37,067 nucleotides of DNA from Porphyromonadaceae bacterium H1. Lineage in GTDB: Bacteria; Bacteroidota; Bacteroidia; Bacteroidales; Paludibacteraceae. Numbering within the stretch: position 1 is the first letter of the stretch; the number at the start of each line of letters is the position of its first letter. The translations under genes and the position numbers were made by a program. Shown here one piece after another: positions 25,486 to 32,374 of the stretch. The notes under the pieces were generated by a model. The model made no database searches, was not told the origin of the DNA, and saw only the letters and a program-made list of their open reading frames with translations. The stretch covers positions 1 to 37,067 of the forward strand of contig BDEJ01000031.1 of NCBI GenBank assembly GCA_001653155.1, written 5' to 3'.

Positions 25486-26010
25486 CTATTGGCCTTTATG
25501 GGAGTGTAGTGTGAAGCGCCATGCTTTATTTCTCCATTCTTCGCCGGCGTAATCTATCCCGATTCGAGGTAAGGCGTGGAAAGATGTTTCCAGGGGAGCA
25601 TCTTCGATCCATATACGTGGAGAGTAGAGCAAGTGCTCTCCATAAAAACTTTTATCTATTTTGAGGATGCGTCCGACTTTACCTGATCCGATGACCTCAT
25701 CGAGGCCTCGTATCAGTACAGCTTCCGGGTGTTTCTCATTTCCTGTTACAACGTTGAGCAACCAATACATACCATAAATCAGGTATACGTAAACATGCCC
25801 TCCCGAGGCATACATGATTTCGGTACGTTTTGTCCTGCCTTTGCTGGCGTGACATGCCTGGTCTTCTTCTCCGAAATAGGCCTCTGTTTCAGTAATTGTG
25901 TAACGGCTTACCGAAGCATCGTCCCAAACGCGTACGAGCGTTTTTCCCAGCAACTCCTGCGCTACCGTAACAGCGTCTCTTTTATAGAAATTATAGTTGA
26001 GTTTTTCCAT
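25486..26010 (-). CDS. DNA-3-methyladenine glycosylase (AAG/MPG family)
   Basis: A 174-residue base-excision-repair enzyme that removes alkylated purines such as 3-methyladenine. Family motifs are RDAVTVAQELLGKTLVR near the N-terminus, the catalytic-site segment ITETEAYFGEEDQACHAS (the Glu in TEAY activates water), GRTKRTEIMY, and the DNA-intercalating region GHVYVYLIYGMYWLLNVVTG. The C-terminus RIGIDYAGEEWRNKAWRF matches the conserved IGI..A.....PWRF block. The length is slightly below the ~190-200 usual in bacteria, but all key motifs are present. The start MEKLNYNFY at 26010 fits the family better than the Met two codons upstream. Confidence 0.93.
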   Translation of the reverse strand: MEKLNYNFYKRDAVTVAQELLGKTLVRVWDDASVSRYTITETEAYFGEEDQACHASKGRTKRTEIMYASGGHVYVYLIYGMYWLLNVVTGNEKHPEAVLIRGLDEVIGSGKVGRILKIDKSFYGEHLLYSPRIWIEDAPLETSFHALPRIGIDYAGEEWRNKAWRFTLHSHKGQ

Positions 26011-26056
26011 GTGCACTTGCTCGAAAGAGCGTGATTATTCGTAGCACTCTGAATGG

Positions 26057-26064
26057 CAAAGGTA
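26057..26064 (-). promoter_or_regulatory. Probable -7 promoter element of the DNA glycosylase gene
   Basis: On the minus strand TACCTTTG matches TAnnTTTG exactly, 46 bases upstream of the start codon. The -33 element is not clear. Confidence 0.55.
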
Positions 26065-26126
26065 TGAAAAAACTATTGAAAATATTTTCTTATAACTTGA
26101 TTCCCGAAAAAATAATCTGATTAATA

Positions 26127-26157
26127 TTTGTCAGTCCGGATAAAAGCAGTATTTTTG
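26127..26157 (+). promoter_or_regulatory. Promoter of the rplM-rpsI operon
   Basis: TTTG (26127-26130), exactly 19 bases, then TATTTTTG (26150-26157). This is a full match to the Bacteroidetes housekeeping promoter consensus and the best promoter in the window. Transcription should begin near 26163, leaving a leader of about 140 bases before rplM. Confidence 0.88.
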
Positions 26158-26163
26158 CAGTCC

Positions 26164-26305
26164 GTTTATTATCCGGTGTAATAGCCGAATATTCTTCTGT
26201 TTAAATGCCCTGTTTTGTGCCGATTAGCCTCTCCAAATCAGGTGTTTGTTTAAAAGAAGTTGTAGGCTTTAATAGCTAAATGACAATAATAAATTTATAG
26301 TAAAA
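26164..26305 (+). promoter_or_regulatory. Candidate structured 5' leader of rplM (possible autoregulatory L13 site)
   Basis: The ~140-base leader is long for a Bacteroidetes gene. AGCC (26183-26186) can pair with GGCT (26265-26268), and CTTCT (26194-26198) with AGAAG (26255-26259). Together these enclose the interior in one long-range stem that ends about 35 bases before the start codon. I recall that L13 leader motifs have been described for Bacteroidia, but I cannot confirm that this is one. Confidence 0.45.
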
Positions 26306-26761
26306 GTGGATACGCTAAGTTACAAAACAATTTCTGCCAATAAAGCTACTGTGCAGAAAGAATGGGTAGTTGTTGATGCTACCGATCTGGTGTTGGGACG
26401 TATGGGGTCGAAAGTTGCTAAACTTTTGCGCGGAAAATACAAACCCAATTTTACCCCTCACGTTGATTGTGGTGATAATGTAATCATCATCAATGCCGAA
26501 AAAGTTAAATTGACCGGAAGCAAATGGACCGATCGTGTTTATTTAAGTCATACCGGTTATCCCGGAGGACAACGGGAAATTACACCCGAAAAACTTTTGC
26601 AAAAGAGCCCTGAAAAGCTTTTCAAGAAAGTTGTAAAAGGTATGTTGCCCAAAAATCGCTTAGGGGCTAAGTTGCTCGGTAATTTATATGTGTTTGTTGG
26701 CCCTGAACACAACATGCAAGCTCAACAACCAAAGAAAATTGATTTAAACACACTTAATTAA
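26306..26761 (+). CDS. rplM: 50S ribosomal protein L13
   Basis: A 151-residue ribosomal protein that binds 23S rRNA early in large-subunit assembly. The family core is clear: WVVVDATDLVLGRMGSKVAKLLRGK, FTPHVDCGDNVIIINAEKV, VYLSHTGYPGG, and the C-terminal GMLPKNRLGAKLLGNLYVF. The reading frame opens with GTG at 26306; no ATG is available upstream in frame. The stop TAA overlaps the rpsI ATG by one base (TAATG), which implies translational coupling, as in the conserved rplM-rpsI operon. Confidence 0.97.
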   Translation: MDTLSYKTISANKATVQKEWVVVDATDLVLGRMGSKVAKLLRGKYKPNFTPHVDCGDNVIIINAEKVKLTGSKWTDRVYLSHTGYPGGQREITPEKLLQKSPEKLFKKVVKGMLPKNRLGAKLLGNLYVFVGPEHNMQAQQPKKIDLNTLN

Positions 26762-27153
26762 TGGATATGGAAACAGTAAACGCCATAGGAAGAAGAAAAG
26801 CCGCTATCGCACGGGTATTTGTGAGTGAAGGAAGTGGAAAAATCGTTATCAATAAGCGCGATTTGTCTCTGTATTTCCCATCGTCGATGCTTCAATATGT
26901 TGTAAAACAGCCATTAAATAAATTAGGTGTGGTTGAAAAATACGACATTAAGGTGAACCTCGATGGAGGAGGCTTCAAGGGGCAAGCTGAGGCTTTGCGT
27001 CTGGCCATTGCCCGTGCTTTGGTAAAAATTAATCCCGAAGATAAACCGGCTCTTAAGGAAGAAGGCTTTATGACGCGTGATCCTCGTGAGGTGGAACGTA
27101 AAAAACCGGGTCGTCCCAAAGCTCGTAAGAGATTCCAATTCTCGAAACGTTAA
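26761..27153 (+). CDS. rpsI: 30S ribosomal protein S9
   Basis: A 130-residue small-subunit protein. It shows the family signature NAIGRRKAAIARVFVSEGSG, NKRDLSLYFPS, GGGFKGQAEALRLAIARAL, and the basic tail GRPKARKRFQFSKR, whose final Lys-Arg reaches the ribosomal P site. Translation starts at 26761, overlapping the rplM stop by one base; the ATG two codons later (26767) is also possible. No terminator follows; a 163-base gap leads to rpsB. Confidence 0.97.
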   Translation: MDMETVNAIGRRKAAIARVFVSEGSGKIVINKRDLSLYFPSSMLQYVVKQPLNKLGVVEKYDIKVNLDGGGFKGQAEALRLAIARALVKINPEDKPALKEEGFMTRDPREVERKKPGRPKARKRFQFSKR

Positions 27154-27316
27154 TGCCTGTTTATCTGTTGTACGAGGGTGTATGGCCCGATTATTCCGTT
27201 GCCTTGCAAACCGTACGATGATTGAGTTTAGTATCTAAATCGGAGAGACCCTCAGCTTTTAAGAGGCTACTCTGCGATTGATAAAAAAGAATGTAAACAA
27301 CACAAATAACAAGAAA
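27154..27316 (+). promoter_or_regulatory. Candidate structured leader of rpsB (possible S2 regulatory site)
   Basis: The rpsI-rpsB gap contains three predicted stem-loops. GTACG (27170-27174) pairs with CGTAC (27212-27216). TTTAG pairs with CTAAA around a TAT loop near 27228-27238. The clearest is a two-tier hairpin, CGGAGAG (27241-27247) with CTCTGCG (27270-27276) and inner CCTC (27250-27253) with GAGG (27263-27266). This last one ends 40 bases before the start codon. No TAnnTTTG promoter was found here, so rpsB may be read through from rplM-rpsI. Confidence 0.5.
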
Positions 27317-28153
27317 ATGTCAAGAACAAATTTTGAAGAATTATTAGAGGCTGGTTGCCACTTTGGTCACTTGAAACGTAAATGGAATCCGGCTATGGCT
27401 CCTTATATTTTCATGGAGCGTAACGACATCCACATTATAGACTTGCATAAAACGGTTGCTAAAATCGATGAAGCAGCCGAAGCCATCAAGCAAATTGCTA
27501 AGTCGGGCCGCAAGGTATTGTTTGTCGCTACCAAGAAACAAGCCAAAGAGGTTGTTGCCGAGAAAGCATCAGCAGTAGGCATGCCTTACATTACTGAGCG
27601 CTGGGCCGGTGGTATGTTGACGAACTTCCCCACCATCCGCAAAGCGGTGAAAAAAATGTCGACCATCGATAAGATGACCACCGACGGAACCTTCGATAAT
27701 ATATCAAAGCGCGAGAAACTCCAAATAACCCGCCAACGCGAGAAACTGGAAAAGAACTTGGGTAGCATTGCCGATATGTCTCGTCTGCCGGCTGCTATCT
27801 TTGTAGTGGATGTGATGAAAGAACACATCGCTGTGAAGGAAGCACAACGTTTGGGAATTGCTGTTTTCGGCATTGTGGACACTAACTCCAATCCGAGTGG
27901 TATCGATTACGTTATTCCGGCTAACGACGACGCAACCAAATCGATCGATGTAATTCTGAAGGCTATCGTAGCGGCAATTCAAGAAGGAGCCGATGAACGA
28001 AAAGTCGAAAAGGTTGATGCGGAAGCCGCTGAAGCTCCGGTTGTGAAGGAAAAGAAAACCCGAGTGGTGAAAAGATCACGTACTCAAAAAGAAGATGAGG
28101 ATGCCTTGAAGGCGAAAGTGGCCGACAAGTTTATCAATAAAGACGACGAATAA
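27317..28153 (+). CDS. rpsB: 30S ribosomal protein S2
   Basis: A 278-residue ribosomal protein. Diagnostic segments are LLEAGCHFGHLKRKWNPAM, DIHIIDLHKT, FVATKKQAKEVV, ERWAGGMLTNFPTIRKAV, LPAAIFVVDVMKEHIAVKEA and FGIVDTNSNPSGIDYVIPAN. A charged C-terminal tail (about 235-278; KEKKTRVVKRSRTQKEDED) extends beyond the core, as in other Bacteroidetes. The ATG at 27317 (MSRTNFEELL) is chosen: the longer frame from a TTG at 27278 adds an Asn/Lys-rich stretch that is really leader sequence. It precedes tsf, but a terminator-like hairpin lies between them. Confidence 0.97.
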   Translation: MSRTNFEELLEAGCHFGHLKRKWNPAMAPYIFMERNDIHIIDLHKTVAKIDEAAEAIKQIAKSGRKVLFVATKKQAKEVVAEKASAVGMPYITERWAGGMLTNFPTIRKAVKKMSTIDKMTTDGTFDNISKREKLQITRQREKLEKNLGSIADMSRLPAAIFVVDVMKEHIAVKEAQRLGIAVFGIVDTNSNPSGIDYVIPANDDATKSIDVILKAIVAAIQEGADERKVEKVDAEAAEAPVVKEKKTRVVKRSRTQKEDEDALKAKVADKFINKDDE

Positions 28154-28176
28154 GAACATTTTCCTCATAAGATTCT

Positions 28177-28238
28177 ACGAGTTACGAGTGATAAAAAGAG
28201 AAAAGGTCTTTTTTGTTAACTGGTAACTCGTTTTTTTT
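28177..28238 (+). terminator. Terminator or attenuator between rpsB and tsf
   Basis: ACGAGTTAC (28177-28185) is perfectly complementary to GTAACTCGT (28223-28231) and is followed by a run of eight T (28231-28238). The 37-base loop holds a smaller A/T-rich hairpin (AAAAAGA with TCTTTTT). It has the form of an intrinsic terminator, placed between two genes that are usually co-transcribed. Confidence 0.75.
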
Positions 28239-28273
28239 GAAAAATTAATATTAACACATAAAATAAGACAGTT

Positions 28274-29092
28274 ATGGCTATAACAATGGTGGAAATATCA
28301 AAACTGCGCAGTATGACGGGAGCAGGCATGATGGATTGTAAAAATGCACTTACCGAATCGAATGGCGATTTTGATAAAGCAATAGAAATTATTCGTAAAA
28401 AAGGACAGGCAGTTGCGGCTAAACGTAGCGATCGCGATGCTTCGGAAGGTTGTGTATTGGCAGCTTCGAAGGATGGATTTGCTGCGATTATAGCCTTGAA
28501 ATGTGAGACAGACTTTGTTGCAAAGAATGCCGATTTTATCGCACTCACCCAATCGATATTGGATGTAGCTCTTGCGTCGAAACCTCAAAATCTGACTGAG
28601 CTCTCGGCTTTGATGATCGATGGACGGAGCATTGCCGACCTCGTTACAGATCGTTCGGGTATCACGGGTGAGAAGATGGAATTGGATTATTATGAGTTTG
28701 TTGAAGGAGCTGCTGCAGCTGCCTATGTGCACCCGGGTAATAAGTTGGCCACGGTTGTTGCTTTTGCCGAAGCAGGTGTTGATTCGCAGGTTGCTCGCGA
28801 TGTTGCCATGCAAGTAGCAGCGATGAATCCTGTTTCTCTGGATCGTAATTCGGTTCCGGCTAACATTATTGAAACGGAATTGGAAATCGGACGCGAAAAG
28901 GCACGTCAGGAAGGTAAGCCCGAAAACATGCTGGATAAGATTGCACAAGGTCGCCTGAACAAATTCTTCCAAGAATCGACTTTACTCGAGCAAGCATTCA
29001 TCAAGGATAATAAGATGAGTATTGCCGATTACCTGAAGGCTAATAAAGCTACGGCTCTTGGCTTCAAGCGGGTAACCTTGAACCAAGAATAA
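28274..29092 (+). CDS. tsf: Elongation factor Ts
   Basis: A 272-residue guanine-nucleotide exchange factor for EF-Tu. The N-terminal UBA-like domain contains ISKLRSMTGAGMMDCKNAL, the family signature. IIRKKGQAVAAKRSDRDASEG and CETDFVAKNADF (TDFV inserts into EF-Tu) follow. The dimerisation domain carries YVHPGNKLATVVAFAEAG and VAMQVAAMNPVSLDR, and the C-terminus LEQAFIKDNKMSIADYL is conserved. The ATG at 28274 is followed immediately by conserved sequence. A strong terminator follows the gene. Confidence 0.97.
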   Translation: MAITMVEISKLRSMTGAGMMDCKNALTESNGDFDKAIEIIRKKGQAVAAKRSDRDASEGCVLAASKDGFAAIIALKCETDFVAKNADFIALTQSILDVALASKPQNLTELSALMIDGRSIADLVTDRSGITGEKMELDYYEFVEGAAAAAYVHPGNKLATVVAFAEAGVDSQVARDVAMQVAAMNPVSLDRNSVPANIIETELEIGREKARQEGKPENMLDKIAQGRLNKFFQESTLLEQAFIKDNKMSIADYLKANKATALGFKRVTLNQE

Positions 29093-29114
29093 TAAGGAAA
29101 AAGTGTTTTTTATT

Positions 29115-29154
29115 AAGATGCCGCTGGAGATAAGCTTTCAGCGGCATCTTTTAT
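29115..29154 (+). terminator. Rho-independent terminator of tsf
   Basis: AAGATGCCGCTG (29115-29126) is perfectly complementary to CAGCGGCATCTT (29139-29150), a 12-bp GC-rich stem with a 12-base loop, followed by TTTTATT. It begins 22 bases after the tsf stop. Confidence 0.92.
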
Positions 29155-29159
29155 TCTGC

Positions 29160-29202
29160 GCTTCCGCATGATTCTTGCTTTCCCGTGTTTTTTTGCGGAA
29201 GC
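29160..29202. repeat. 9-bp inverted repeat upstream of udk
   Basis: GCTTCCGCA (29160-29168) pairs with TGCGGAAGC (29194-29202) around a 25-base loop that includes a T-run. It lies between the tsf terminator and the udk promoter. It may be a second, back-up terminator; the role is unproven. Confidence 0.45.
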
Positions 29203-29250
29203 AAATTCCGATAAAAAGCGAAAAGTTTCGCTGAAACGAAAATAAATGTT

Positions 29251-29258
29251 TATTTTTG
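29251..29258 (+). promoter_or_regulatory. Probable -7 promoter element of udk
   Basis: TATTTTTG matches TAnnTTTG, 31 bases before the udk ATG. A TTTC at 29226-29229 sits 21 bases upstream, a loose fit to the -33 element. Confidence 0.6.
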
Positions 29259-29289
29259 GAACTTAAAAGAAGATTTAAGGGATACATAT

Positions 29290-29919
29290 ATGTTGGTTAT
29301 AGGAATTGCAGGAGGAACCGGATCGGGAAAATCTACTGTTGTACGTAAGATAATGGAGAAACTGCCCGGAGGAGAAGTGGCTGTTATGCCACAGGATTCT
29401 TATTACCGGGACAGTAGTCATATGCCTATTGAAGAACGTCTGGAGATTAATTTCGATCATCCGGATTCAATCGAATTCGATCTGCTTGCCCGGCATTTGA
29501 AAGAGCTAAAAGAAGGGAAAAGTATCGAACAACCTATTTATTCCTATCTTACTTGTACACGTTCGGAAGAAACTATAACCGTTAAGCCTTGTCACGTTAT
29601 CATTGTAGAAGGGATTTTGATTCTTTCCGATCCGAAATTGCGAAAACTTCTCGATTTGAAAGTATTTGTTGATGCCGACGCCGATGATCGCTTAATACGC
29701 GTTATCAATCGAGATATTATTGAACGAGGGCGCTCGGTAAATAAAGTAATGGAGCGTTATGAATGTACCGTAAAACCGATGCATCTGCAATTTATTGAAC
29801 CCACAAAACGCTTTGCCGATATAATAATCCCTCAGGGAGGAAACAACCATATTGCCATTGATATACTGAGCAAATATATTGAAATAGCACTGAGAAAGAA
29901 AGATAAAGCGGATATTTAA
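29290..29919 (+). CDS. udk: Uridine kinase
   Basis: A 209-residue P-loop kinase that phosphorylates uridine and cytidine in pyrimidine salvage. It opens with IGIAGGTGSGKSTVV (Walker A GGTGSGKS). The conserved PQDSYYRD provides a substrate-binding Asp-Tyr-Tyr, then NFDHPDSIEFDLL, and the Walker-B-like HVIIVEGILIL. The lid region DRLIRVINRDIIERGRSV is conserved, as is FIEPTKRFADIIIPQGG. The length is normal for the family. The next gene follows after 36 bases and is probably co-transcribed. Confidence 0.96.
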   Translation: MLVIGIAGGTGSGKSTVVRKIMEKLPGGEVAVMPQDSYYRDSSHMPIEERLEINFDHPDSIEFDLLARHLKELKEGKSIEQPIYSYLTCTRSEETITVKPCHVIIVEGILILSDPKLRKLLDLKVFVDADADDRLIRVINRDIIERGRSVNKVMERYECTVKPMHLQFIEPTKRFADIIIPQGGNNHIAIDILSKYIEIALRKKDKADI

Positions 29920-29926
29920 ATATCCG
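29909..29926. repeat. Perfect 18-bp palindrome spanning the udk stop codon
   Basis: CGGATATTTAAATATCCG reads the same on both strands and contains the udk stop codon TAA (29917-29919). It may simply be a small hairpin that shields the transcript end, or a binding site. No T-run follows, so it is not a standard terminator. Confidence 0.6.
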
Positions 29927-29955
29927 ACAAACAACAGTAACCGGATTTTATTTTT

Positions 29956-30696
29956 ATGCTGAAATACGATATAAAAAAAATCCTGTTTTTGGATATCGAA
30001 ACTGTTCCCGGGACAGCTCGACTGGAAGACTTGGAGCCCTCCCTGGCTTCGCTGTGGACCGAGAAGTTTGCTATTCTAAAGAAGCGACTACCGGAGAAAT
30101 ATGCCGAAGATTGTACGGCTGCCGATGCTTACGAGAAAAGTGCAGGAATTTATTCTGAATTCGGGAAAATTATTTGTATATCCGTAGGTTTTATAAACGA
30201 CTCCGATGGCGTACCTGAACTACGCATAAAATCGTTTTTTGATGAAGATGAAAGTAAAATCCTCCGAGATTTTGCGGATCTTGTTACTCGGCATTTTGCT
30301 GCTTCGGGCTATAATCTTTGTGGGCACAATATCAAGGAATTTGATATACCCTATATTTGTCGCCGTATGCTTATTCATGGGATTCAGCTACCACCTCCCT
30401 TGCAGCTTTCGGGAAAGAAACCTTGGGAAACTCCGCTCTTGGACACTCTTGAATTTTGGAAGTTTGGCGATATGAAAACGGCTATTCCTCTTAAACTACT
30501 GACAGCCATACTGGGAGTAGCTACTCCCAAGGATGACATCGACGGAAGTCAAGTGGCAGATGTCTTCTATAAGGAAAAAAATCTCGAACGCATTATTACT
30601 TACTGTCAGAAAGATGTTGTGGCAACGGTTCAGGTCTTCCTGAAGTTAAACGGACTGAGATGTATCGAAGAGAAACATATTGTTTTTCCGGATTGA
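29956..30696 (+). CDS. Predicted 3'-5' exonuclease (DnaQ-like, PolB-associated exonuclease 2 family)
   Basis: A 246-residue nuclease of the DEDDy superfamily. The Exo I motif LFLDIETVPG (Asp and Glu bind metal) is near residues 10-19. Exo II is in LCGHNIKEFDIPYICRRM (Asp) and Exo III in YCQKDVVATVQVFLKL, with the Tyr and Asp of the DEDDy type. These match a family annotated as predicted 3'-5' exonuclease related to the proofreading domain of B-family polymerases. The substrate is likely single-stranded DNA or mismatched 3' ends; its role in the cell is unproven. It lies 36 bases after udk and its end overlaps the next reading frame. Confidence 0.88.
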   Translation: MLKYDIKKILFLDIETVPGTARLEDLEPSLASLWTEKFAILKKRLPEKYAEDCTAADAYEKSAGIYSEFGKIICISVGFINDSDGVPELRIKSFFDEDESKILRDFADLVTRHFAASGYNLCGHNIKEFDIPYICRRMLIHGIQLPPPLQLSGKKPWETPLLDTLEFWKFGDMKTAIPLKLLTAILGVATPKDDIDGSQVADVFYKEKNLERIITYCQKDVVATVQVFLKLNGLRCIEEKHIVFPD

Positions 30697-32069
30697 TACA
30701 AAATACCTGTCTAAACCTGTGGTACTGGTGTTTTTGTATAGCCTTTCTGGGAGGAGTTGTATTGACTTCCTGCCACGCCGATAATCCGGAAGAAGATGAG
30801 CAGTATTTTGAGAATGACACCTTACATGCGGCGATCCTTTATTCCACTGTGTCCTATTTTGAGTTGCACGGGCAGGCGATGGGAGCAGATTACGAACTGT
30901 TACAGAATTTGGCGGCCTATCTCGAACGTCCTCTCAAGCTTCATGTTGCAACTTCCGAATCCGACATGATTAATATGTTGGAGCGAGGGAGGGTGGAGCT
31001 TGTTGCTTGTGAAATTCCTCAGACATTTCGTCTCTTGCGACATTTTCGCTTTGTATTTCCACAGAGCGAGTCCGAGCAGGTCTTGTTGCAGAAACGAGGG
31101 AAACCTCTGTTGACAAGTGTAACTCAATTAATAGACAAAGACGAAGTTTGTGTAATAGCCGGTAGTGTTTATCAGCAACGTTTGGAGCATCTCAACAAAG
31201 AATTGGGAGGAGGGATAAATATACGTGTGCTCCCTGATAGTTTGATGGTTGAAGACCTGATTACCCTCTTGCTTAGGGATTCCATTGATTACACACCGGT
31301 TTTCAGAGATTTGGCCTTGCTGTACAAAAACTACTATCCCGATCTGGATGCGAGTCTTACATTGTCTTTTGCTCAGAAGAGGGGGTGGTTGTTAAATAAC
31401 AACTCAGAACTGGATCCGGTCATCGAAATGTGGCAGGAACTTCCTCAAACTCGGAAATTGCTGGCACAAATGAAAGCGCGCTTTTTGAGGAGAAATCCTT
31501 ATTTATCCGCCTCGAAAATAAAAATTCCTCAAGGAGCCATATCGCCTTATGATGCTGTGTTTAAAAAGTATGCCCTTGAGATTGATTGGGACTGGCGTAT
31601 GTTGGCAGCCCTTGCTTTTGTGGAGTCCGGATTTGATTCCTCTGAGGTCTCTGTTGCGGGCGCTGTGGGCATTATGCAACTGATGCCGGTGACAGCCATG
31701 AACTTTGGATTGGATGAAAGCAGTTTTTTTAATCCCTCGAAAAACATAAAAGCCGGCGTAGATTACATCAAAAAATTAGATAAAATATTTGATGACATTG
31801 AAAACAAAGAGGAGCGTAAGAATTTTATTATGGCTTCCTACAACTCCGGTCCTGCGCACGTTCTTGATGCTATGGCTTTGGCTGATAAATACGGGAAAAG
31901 CGCTCATCTGTGGGCAGATAACGTAGAGTATTTTCTTTTGAAAAAGAACGACCCCGAATTTTACGGAGACAGTGTGGTCAAATACGGTACTTTTCGAGGG
32001 GCCGAAACCGTGAAGCATGTAAAACGCGTGCAGCAAGCCTACGAAAAATATCTTAACAACAAGAAGTGA
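30660..32069 (+). CDS. MltF-like membrane-bound lytic murein transglycosylase
   Basis: A 469-residue lipoprotein with a hydrophobic signal and lipobox LTSC (Cys38). The middle part (about 52-270) is a periplasmic solute-binding-like domain (SBP_bac_3 type). The C-terminal SLT domain (about 300-450) contains the catalytic Glu322 in ALAFVESGFDSSEVSVAGA, then GIMQLMPVTAMNFG, NIKAGVDYI and MASYNSGPAHVLDA, all typical of family 1 lytic transglycosylases. These cut the MurNAc-GlcNAc bond of peptidoglycan to form 1,6-anhydroMurNAc. As annotated the start overlaps the exonuclease gene by 37 bases. A TTG at 30693 would give a TTGA stop-start overlap and a shorter, more usual signal peptide, and may be the true start. 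Confidence 0.9.
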   Translation: MYRRETYCFSGLIQNTCLNLWYWCFCIAFLGGVVLTSCHADNPEEDEQYFENDTLHAAILYSTVSYFELHGQAMGADYELLQNLAAYLERPLKLHVATSESDMINMLERGRVELVACEIPQTFRLLRHFRFVFPQSESEQVLLQKRGKPLLTSVTQLIDKDEVCVIAGSVYQQRLEHLNKELGGGINIRVLPDSLMVEDLITLLLRDSIDYTPVFRDLALLYKNYYPDLDASLTLSFAQKRGWLLNNNSELDPVIEMWQELPQTRKLLAQMKARFLRRNPYLSASKIKIPQGAISPYDAVFKKYALEIDWDWRMLAALAFVESGFDSSEVSVAGAVGIMQLMPVTAMNFGLDESSFFNPSKNIKAGVDYIKKLDKIFDDIENKEERKNFIMASYNSGPAHVLDAMALADKYGKSAHLWADNVEYFLLKKNDPEFYGDSVVKYGTFRGAETVKHVKRVQQAYEKYLNNKK

Positions 32070-32374
32070 CTATCATTTTTTGTGTCAGATATCTAAAGAA
32101 ATCAAAGTCTCACGGCAGGCCTTCTCAAAGCTCTGCCTTACATATCAAAAACAAACAAATTCCTTTGCCCGTTTAAGATAATGGCCTGTATAAGGTATAT
32201 GAACATATTTGCCTCTGAAAAGGGCTCTCATTGAACTCCTTTTTAGAACCAAATTTTGTATTTTAGCGTGCAGAACTTCAAAAATTATACTAAATAATCT
32301 TTTATACAGAGAGGGATACCTTATACGATAAGAGATGATTACTTAATGGATCTTGATAAGAGCTATGGAGCTTT
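32070..32374. other. Convergent intergenic region with an 11-bp inverted repeat
   Basis: No gene is visible in these 305 bases between the transglycosylase (+) and flippase (-) genes. GTATAAGGTAT (32188-32198) is perfectly complementary to ATACCTTATAC (32316-32326), 117 bases apart. The arms may be the ends of a lost small element, but there is no coding remnant between them. No standard terminator for either gene is clear. Confidence 0.4.

Noticed and set aside
27278-27316. N-terminal extension of rpsB from a TTG codon
   Set aside because: The added residues are Asn/Lys-rich and unlike S2. The conserved protein begins at the ATG at 27317.
28298-28972. A 224-codon open frame antisense to tsf
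   Set aside because: It is a shadow of the tsf coding sequence; its composition and lack of domain features argue against a real gene.
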